A stretch of DNA of 49,176 nt from Fomitopsis serialis (lineage: Eukaryota > Basidiomycota > Agaricomycetes > Polyporales > Fomitopsidaceae): positions 1 through 49,176 of the forward strand of contig NW_025955255.1 of the NCBI RefSeq assembly GCF_022376445.1, in the 5' to 3' direction. Position 1 is the stretch's first letter, and each line of letters starts with the position of its first letter. Of this stretch, positions 43,003 to 49,176 are shown piece after piece. Under the pieces are notes generated by a model. It was not told the origin of the DNA, did not search any database, and saw only the letters and a program-made list of their open reading frames with translations. Made by a program: the position numbers and the translations under genes.

Positions 43003-44250
43003 TCATCGATGAACAGAGCGGCCGGCCAAGACCCACCCAGCCGTCCTCGACCGTGGTATAATACACACTCTGTGTGTTCTCGCTGAGGGTAGGTAGGTAG
43101 GTCCTGAGACATATGTGACACCGGCATGAGCCTAACGGATGTGTTTCGGAGACGTCAAGAGGCGAACCTAGAGCCGGTGCCATGATCGCCCTCGAGCCCG
43201 TCTCGAAGTCCGCTGCGGAGCCGTCGGGCTTCAGCAATTTAGTTGCAAGCTGGCTCGTGATAACGACCTGAAGTACGTATTTTAGCGGTCGGCGAGACCG
43301 GACAGCCTCCGTGAGATTACGCACGGTCAGCTTCGTGGACGCAGAAGCGCGGGCGAGCGTCTGCTTCACCCTATCTAGGAGGGCGTTGCGCGTCGAATTT
43401 GACAAACCTGCCGCAGACTGAAAGGGATACGACAGAGAGTTCAGCACCAGCAAGGCGGTCTAGAAGCATGCGGACAAAGTTAAATATGACCGAATCAGAG
43501 CCCGAAGACGTGATGTGTGATTTCTTACTTCCGGATGGTCTTGTAGATATGAGGGCAGGTTTCGAAAAAGAATCATGAGGTCTGGAAGGGTATGTATTCG
43601 GAGATGATGGACTCGTCCCTGGTGATCTTGAAGGCTTGATGACGATGCTGCAAAAGGTGCGGGTGGGTTGTTCCTACTAGGTCCGTTTTAATGACATACT
43701 CACTACGTAGTAACCGAACGAGGGTGGCGGGACTTGTCATGTTTTGCATGTCTGCACTCGTCACTATGGCGTACAGCATCACACCTGGACAAATCTTACC
43801 TACAAAGAGCGCGTGCTGAGACGTGTCGATGAAACTGCTGACGATGTTTGCGGCCACTATCTCCTTCATGGAACCCGGCGGACCGGACAGCTCCAAAATG
43901 AAGCCTTGCTTCAAGCCCCCTCCAAGCAGCGCATCGAGCTGAGAGAATTTGGTGGAATACAATTTGTGATTCCCCACCATAAGCGCGGCCGACTGTGTCA
44001 ATGGCACTGTCCTCGGCACCTGTGTGGCCGACAAGATGGCTTGGGAGGATTCCAGAGGTATATTGAGGTCTGTTTTGGCGCGTGATGTCAGTGACTTCGC
44101 TTCCATGACCATGTCAAATATATCCATTCCTCTCCTTAGAGCCTCGGGTGTTGCACCAGATAAGTCCGCTACTGTTTCGTGCCCCGCGTTTCCTAAAGCA
44201 GAGAGGACATGACCAGGCAGCGGTAGAGTAGACAGCGGTCGTTTAGACAT
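43003..44250 (-). CDS. RAD51C-like recombinase paralogue with degenerate ATPase motifs
   Basis: Member of the RAD51 paralogue group, assisting Rad51 in homologous recombination. Six exons (44250-43800, 43751-43704, 43647-43529, 43459-43325, 43267-43168, 43103-43003) give 317 aa. An N-terminal helical domain (LSALGNAGHETVADLSGATP) precedes the core: QLDALLGGGLKQGFILELSG, PPGSMKEIVAANIVSSF, MQNMTSPATLVRLLR, HTLPDLMILFRNLPSYL, TALLVLNSLSYPF, VVITSQLATKLL and MAPALGPTYLPSARTHRV. The order matches RAD51C. The Walker A position reads GPPGSMKE rather than GxxGxGKT, keeping the Lys but not the Gly and Thr. The Walker B aspartate position reads Asn (LLVLNS). A structural, non-ATPase role is possible. 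It shares a 338-bp divergent spacer with the RRM gene. Confidence 0.85.
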
Positions 44251-44588
44251 AATCGTAATTACTGTCGATGAATCAATTCTTTAATTGCGCGGCTGTGCGG
44301 TAGTAGCGGGTGAATCGCGTCTGAGGCGACGCGAGGTGTGGCTAGGTGAAGACGGTGTCAAGTGAAGGACGCGTCGTAACTTAGGTGAAGACGCGTCAGT
44401 GGCGTGGGAAGGTCACGGAGTATGAAATGGACCTCGACCGTCGCGGAGTCTGCCGGACTTTCTTGAACTCTCCTGCTCCGTTTCTTGCTCGAGTCGAACG
44501 CTCCCATAGACATTATCATACACTACCCTCGTACCTTTCTTGCTATAAACCAAGATACAAGCGATCCCCCACCCCGCTCCCTCTAGAT
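44251..44588. promoter_or_regulatory. Divergent promoter region RAD51C-like / RRM gene
   Basis: 338 bp between opposite start codons. Repeated GACGCG / GAAGACG(G/C) words occur at 44322-44405 on the side nearer RAD51C; ACGCGT is present at 44369-44374 and 44391-44396. These cell-cycle-box-like cores suggest, but do not prove, S-phase control. Confidence 0.45.
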
Positions 44589-46409
44589 ATGACAGCCGTC
44601 CCGAACCCCGTCTTCAAATTTAACCGTGAGATGCATACAATCAGGGTGGAAAACATCGCAGAATCGGGTAGGCGATCCATGTATCGTTGGGGGTGATTCG
44701 TATGTGCTCATAATTGGGCATATGTAGCCAGCGTGCAAGACATCGTCGACTTGTTCACTACTCTGATTGGTAACCTTCCATTTGACGTCTCCACTCTTGA
44801 CCACATGCTCACGGTGCGCGTTCAGGCGAGGTGCGCAAGTGCGAGGAACTCAAGGACGGCAGCCGCCGGGTCCTCGGGCTAACGTTCTTGACTCATGACG
44901 CCACCAAGTAGGTCCTTCTCATACGTAAATATGATTCAAGTGCCTGAGAGAACTAACCTGTCACCTTGAAGGAAAGCCTTGTGCATGTCGGGCTATACGG
45001 TTGCCGGTGTCCCGTTGTACGTGGCATGCGAGCGCTGTCGTCGATGCATCTCACGTATTCATCATCAGGACTGTCACTGCCGTGTCTCACAGTGAAGCGA
45101 AGAACAATGCCAAACAAGGCAAGCAATCGGATGCCCGCCGCAACCTTTACGTGCTAGGACTACCCTTTGAACTCACCAAGTAAGTCGCCACGATCTGTGA
45201 CTTTGGACGATACATGACGGGCGTTCTACACTAAGATCTGAGTTCGTTGAGATATTTTCTCGCTACGGAACGGTGTCTCATGCCGTCATACTCGCTACTG
45301 TGGACAACGCTTCCCGTCGCCGTGGTTTCGTCGTAATGAGTACCTTTAGCGAGGCTAGAGCCGCTATGGATGGGTTGAGTCGCAAGGAGATCAAGTGAGT
45401 ATCTTCCCGTAGGGCTGCTTCTGCTGACAATGATATCCATTTGAAGGGGGCACACTATTGACGTCTCCTGGGCGGTCGTCCAACGCTCTCAAGGTCTGTC
45501 GTGTCGCTCATAAGGCGTGGGACGTTGCATTGATCAGGTACCTCCCGAAGGCTTCCTGGATGGCGGGGACCGTACAACTGCGCTGGGCCAGTCGCCGCCG
45601 TCTACGCCGTCTCCCTACGAGTTCCGGGTCCCTGAATCTAGCCCCACCTCAGCTCAATGTTCCCTGCGCTCGACACCTGTGCCCGAACAAGGTCCTATGA
45701 ATATGCTGTCTGTCCAGCCAGCGTCTCTCCTGGTCTCCAATCTTCCTGCGGTGCTCTTCTCTGAGATGGCTGACTTGTACCCCCTCTTCTGTCCGTTTGG
45801 GGAGATCAAGAATCTGGAGATCCTGGACTCTAGTGTCGCTGCTCTGGATCGAGGCGACATCTCTGTTCACGTCGAATACGAGACTCTCGCGCAGGCCGAG
45901 GACGCTTACAACGCTCTGCAAGGTCAAATGTACTCAAGCAAGCCTGTCAAGGTCGAGTTCACACACAAGCCCACTGTCGATTTCCCTCTCTTTGCTGGCA
46001 AAGATCTCAAGGCTAGACTGAACCCTAATGCTGCGCCGTTCGTTGCTCCTGCTGGTATGCCGCACGACACCCTCTTTGCCCCCGTAGCCTCGCTCTGCGC
46101 TAGGCCTGACCAGGACCGTATTGCTACTGCGCTCCCCAACGGACTGCTTGCTGTCAACCCTTACGCTCTCTCTCAATACGCGACGCCTCCCTCTTTGTAT
46201 ACGCAACTGTACGTTCCCGTCGCCGGGACTGTTAGGCCAAGCTCTGCTCCTTCGTATGTTTCTTCCTCTTGAATGTGTGATGCCATCTCACCATTACCTC
46301 CAGCTGGTCGGAGCCGACCCCTGATCGTCGTCCCGGGCACTGGGCTTTCGCTCAACTGGACCGTCTGTCCAATATGTCCACTCCTTCGCTTGGACAGACC
46401 TTCACCTAG
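44589..46409 (+). CDS. RNA-binding protein with three RRM domains
   Basis: Nine exons (44589-44667, 44728-44769, 44826-44907, 44972-45016, 45069-45179, 45236-45394, 45447-45493, 45551-46253, 46304-46409) give 457 aa with a perfect frame. RRM1 is short and diverged (HTIRVENIAESASVQDIVDL...GLTFLTHDATKKAL). RRM2 is clear, with RNP2 RNLYVLGLPFELTKSEF and RNP1 RRRGFVVMSTF. RRM3 has SLLVSNLPAVLF, then a long loop and ISVHVEYETLAQAEDAYNAL. A Pro/Ala-rich tail ends MSTPSLGQTFT. The three-RRM layout suggests post-transcriptional control of mRNA, as in the fungal Csx1/Msa1-like proteins, but I cannot name an orthologue. Intron 8 near the 3' end is easily missed, because the frame stops a few codons into it. 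Confidence 0.9.
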
Positions 46410-47158
46410 ACCGTCGATGCTGCGCTACTTCTGGCAGTCCCCTTTCTGCTCTACTGTCCGGAACCTCAAAAATACCACACCGTTTAATCTGGAGCTCCCC
46501 TCTTTCGTTCGCCTGGCTACCTTACTTCCTTACTTCCTCCTTTCCGTAATGACTTCTCTGCTTCGTGCCTACCTATGGATACTTGCGGTTTCAAAGGTTT
46601 TTTGGGTGTTGTCGCCGGGGCTGCGATGTGCTTCTTCAGATGCTTCGCATCCGTGTTCGGTCTCTCTTTTTAGCCTCCCCTTCACTTGTTACTTTCGTTC
46701 ATTCATGCAGACTTTCTGGACTTTGTAATGACTCGTTACGGAAACCAATCGTTGAGACGCAATGAAACTGTATCCCGACTGTACCTTGTGGCCAGATTGT
46801 TGGCACACTTGCCTAATTTAGGAACACCGAAGACCGAAGCACTGTACGGGGATGATGTACCGCCCGCTAAGCGCCCGCGACGCGATGATGATGCTGCGCC
46901 CACTGAAATTGTAACAGCAACTCAAAGTGACTGTATAGACTCGTGCTACATATCGCCGACCCACTCTCCGTATACAATGCATAGTCGACAGTGAGCGAAA
47001 ACAACAGCTAATACCATCAGAAATACGGCAGTATAGCCATCCTAAAACGCGTTGGTGACGAGGTCTGGTCGTGAAGCCCATAGAGTCGCGGTGCGTGTAC
47101 CATTCCCGGAGCTCTACCGTTTGTTGACAAGCACCTCTAACTAGGCCGATACTACGCC
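46410..47158. other. 3' flank of the RRM gene and upstream of the last gene
   Basis: T-rich 3' UTR-like sequence, then a small open frame at 46728-46994 beginning MTRYGNQSLRRNETVSRLYL and containing PPAKRPRRDDDAAP, a possible nuclear signal. It may be a short real protein or an exon, but nothing else supports it. Confidence 0.4.
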
Positions 47159-49176
47159 ATGTCATCTAACAGAGACGGGTCGAAGAGACCGGGGATTTCA
47201 CGTCCTTTACCTCGACGCCTGTTTTCGATCGACTCACTGCGTAAAGACAAGTCTGGTTCCGACACCGATGGCGCGTCCAACCCAGGGACGGCCCACAGCA
47301 CACGCATAGTCATGCCGCGTCGGACACTTCCTCCATCCGACCTTCGAGACTCAGGGAAAAGACGGGCGAGGGGCGGCCGGACGCGATACCGGAGCAGGTC
47401 GAAAGCCCAAGTAACTGGACTGAGAAGGTACTCGTCAGTTCTCCTGAGGCCGTGCACACCGCGCCTACGTCGAATGCTGGACCGGCTCTGAGAGCAAGGG
47501 GGAGGATCGTTGCACCGAGGCCAATGCCGCTGAACCTCAGTGCTGAGGGAGCGGCGGCAGGTGAAGATACTCCAGTTCCTTCACCGTCGAAACGGCGTTG
47601 GGATACTCTACGACAACACGTTATTCTATCCTCAACTAGCTCGGTATTCTCCCCGACTCCCCGCCCGCCCACTCCTGGCTCAGCTGGGTCAAGTACACCT
47701 CCACCCTCCCGACCCTCGACGCCAAAGTCATATCGCTTCGGTGGGCAGAAGAAGATTTTCCGCCAGGTCGTTGACCAGGCGCGCGAGGCAGCCGTCGAAG
47801 AAAACAGGAAACTATCTGCAGACATCCTCCAGGCGTGCTGGATCGCACGGTTTGGCCAAAGTTGGATGCGCCCGAAGACCGAACGCGAAATGTCACAGCA
47901 TACACTCAGCTCCACCCTGCATCTACCATTCAAGGCGTCCGCGACGTCTCTTGTGACGAGTCCCAGTGTGTCTTCGTTATATTCCTCGGCCAGCGCACAG
48001 CAGTCCGAAGTCGTTGTCGCGGATATCCGAGATATACCGTCTGTGCATCCCCTTTCCAGGACCCTCACGTACATGGTCCCTACTAGCCGCCCACCCGTTC
48101 TCCCTCACGAAGTGCATGTCCTATCGGCATTACTGGTTCCCTTTCTAGGACCCTTCACTGGTGAGCGCCTTGCCGTCGAGCAGCAGACAGCTGTCGAGAC
48201 ATTCGAATACATTCTTAGGACATGGAGAGCTCCGTCCAACGAGGTGGGTCTCAGTCATATGCCTGGGGAACGATGAATGAAGTGTGTTCTTGACAGGAAG
48301 AATTGGGGCGCTGTCTCTGGTGTTGTAACGCTGCTTCAGTGCCCTCAGCTTCGCGAGTGCGCATTCTAGGCGCATTGTCTTCTCTCCTCTTCTCTCGGGA
48401 CAAAACGTTCACGGCGGAGACGCCTATGATTCTCGGACACTGTATCAGGGTCTCTTCTCGCTTCTGCTCTGCCTTGCGTCCTCAGCAGACTCCAGCGCCG
48501 CGGCAGACTCTCTGAGGCATACATCACTGCCGTACGGGACGGCCAGTGCGGTACTCCCTCTCCGCAGGCCCTCGAGAGGGAGTACGGCGTGCGGTGGACG
48601 AAGAACGATAGCGATACGCGTGTTCGACGTGCTATCGCCACAGAGAGCGTTATCGGATGCATCGAGACTGGATCCGAGAATAGCCGCAAGTGGATGTTGC
48701 ACAATTTGCTAGAGGTGAGGCTTCGCATTCTACAGGAAATGCACACTCAACGCTGCATGCAGGAGTTCTGGCCCTTGCCTGAGGGCCCTCTATCACCGAC
48801 TCCGTTGGACTCGTGCATCCAGTCCACAAGCTCAGATATTCGTCAACCGGCGACAGGTTGCTGTTCTCTTCGGCTGCGGTGGAGGCCGGAGCTCAAGTAG
48901 CTGATGTGGCGGTCATAAGTCGCGTCTTCCATACGCGTGTATTGCCGGAGATTCAGTCCATACGGAACAAGGACGCTGGCCAGACGCGACACACCGTGAT
49001 TAAGTTTGCGTTAGAGCTGGCATGCACTCCCAGCAACCCCGATAGAGACCCAATTTTTGCTCAAATCGCTGCCTGGCTGAGGGACTCGCAAGATTGGAAA
49101 AGCAGCGTAGAGGAGACGGTCAATGAACTGGTAGTCCTTTCATACAATTATTGTCCCAGGATCTGACTAGCGAGTA
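47159..49176 (+). CDS. Large Ser/Pro-rich protein of unknown function (3' end outside window)
   Basis: Not recognised. It starts MSSNRDGSKRPGISRPLPRR and has a low-complexity N-terminus (RPPTPGSAGSSTPPPSRPST). A folded-looking part follows: YRFGGQKKIFRQVVDQAREA, ENRKLSADILQACWIARFGQ, TYMVPTSRPPVLPHEVHVLS, ALLVPFLGPFTGERL, VETFEYILRTWRAPSNE, then SRVRILGALSSLLF, EREYGVRWTKNDSDTRVRRA, SENSRKWMLHNLLE and VLPEIQSIRNKDAGQTRHTV. Introns are clear at 48241-48297 and about 48717-48762, and probable near 48450-48495. Two places need one added base: the A4 run at 47357-47360 (joins SDLRDSGK to EGRPDAIPEQVESPS) and GGGCCC at 48783-48788 (joins EFWPLPEGP to SITDSVGLVHPVHKL). The last visible residues may run into another intron at the edge. 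Confidence 0.7.

Noticed and set aside
47310..48074. 254-aa minus-strand frame opposite the last gene
   Set aside because: It is antisense to a frame with better protein character and consistent introns; no motifs.

Overview
The window looks like nuclear DNA of a basidiomycete fungus, most likely an Agaricomycete of the polypore type. Genes are intron-rich, with introns mostly 48-77 bp with GT(or GC)...AG ends, and alternate strands without operons. The families present (DUF7918, DUF6533 seven-helix proteins, DUF7729, F-box/LRR-like proteins, an intradiol dioxygenase) are typical of mushroom-forming fungi. The order is inferred from family content, not from a marker gene. Exon joins were worked out by hand; in most genes the exon lengths sum to an intact reading frame.

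Left part (1-24 kb): an accessory-looking region dominated by one protein family. Four DUF7918 genes lie head-to-tail on the minus strand (1-6430). They are followed by a Duc1/DUF1769 gene (+), a divergent DUF7918 gene with a coiled-coil tail (8429-9966, -), a DUF6533 membrane protein (-), a gene-poor stretch with two tiny retrotransposon scars (12.0-14.7 kb), and a DUF7729 membrane/cell-surface protein (+). Then come two very divergent plus-strand genes, recognised as DUF7918 relatives by their intron phases, and a further DUF7918 gene (21030-22643, -). The eight relatives share intron positions. At least four carry a C-terminal VIDLT-type SUMO-interaction motif together with psi-K-x-E sumoylation consensus sites, which suggests a locally expanded family of SUMO-connected nuclear proteins. 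This is the most interesting feature of the window.

Middle part (23-33 kb): phosphopantothenate-cysteine ligase (coenzyme A synthesis), an intradiol ring-cleavage dioxygenase, an unresolved coding-like stretch, an epoxide-hydrolase-like alpha/beta hydrolase and an F-box-like protein.

Right part (33-49 kb): mostly housekeeping genes. EXO1 has a 1.5 kb first intron. It is followed by a two-finger C2H2 transcription factor, PIG-P/GPI19, 5-formyl-THF cyclo-ligase, a RAD51C-like recombinase paralogue with degenerate ATPase motifs, a three-RRM RNA-binding protein, and the start of a large unidentified serine/proline-rich protein that runs off the window. EXO1 and the RAD51 paralogue both belong to homologous-recombination repair but are 6 kb apart and need not be co-regulated.

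A recurring oddity is that several otherwise clean genes need exactly one extra base, usually inside a short homopolymer, to keep their frame. This looks more like under-called homopolymers in the assembly than like independent pseudogenisation.
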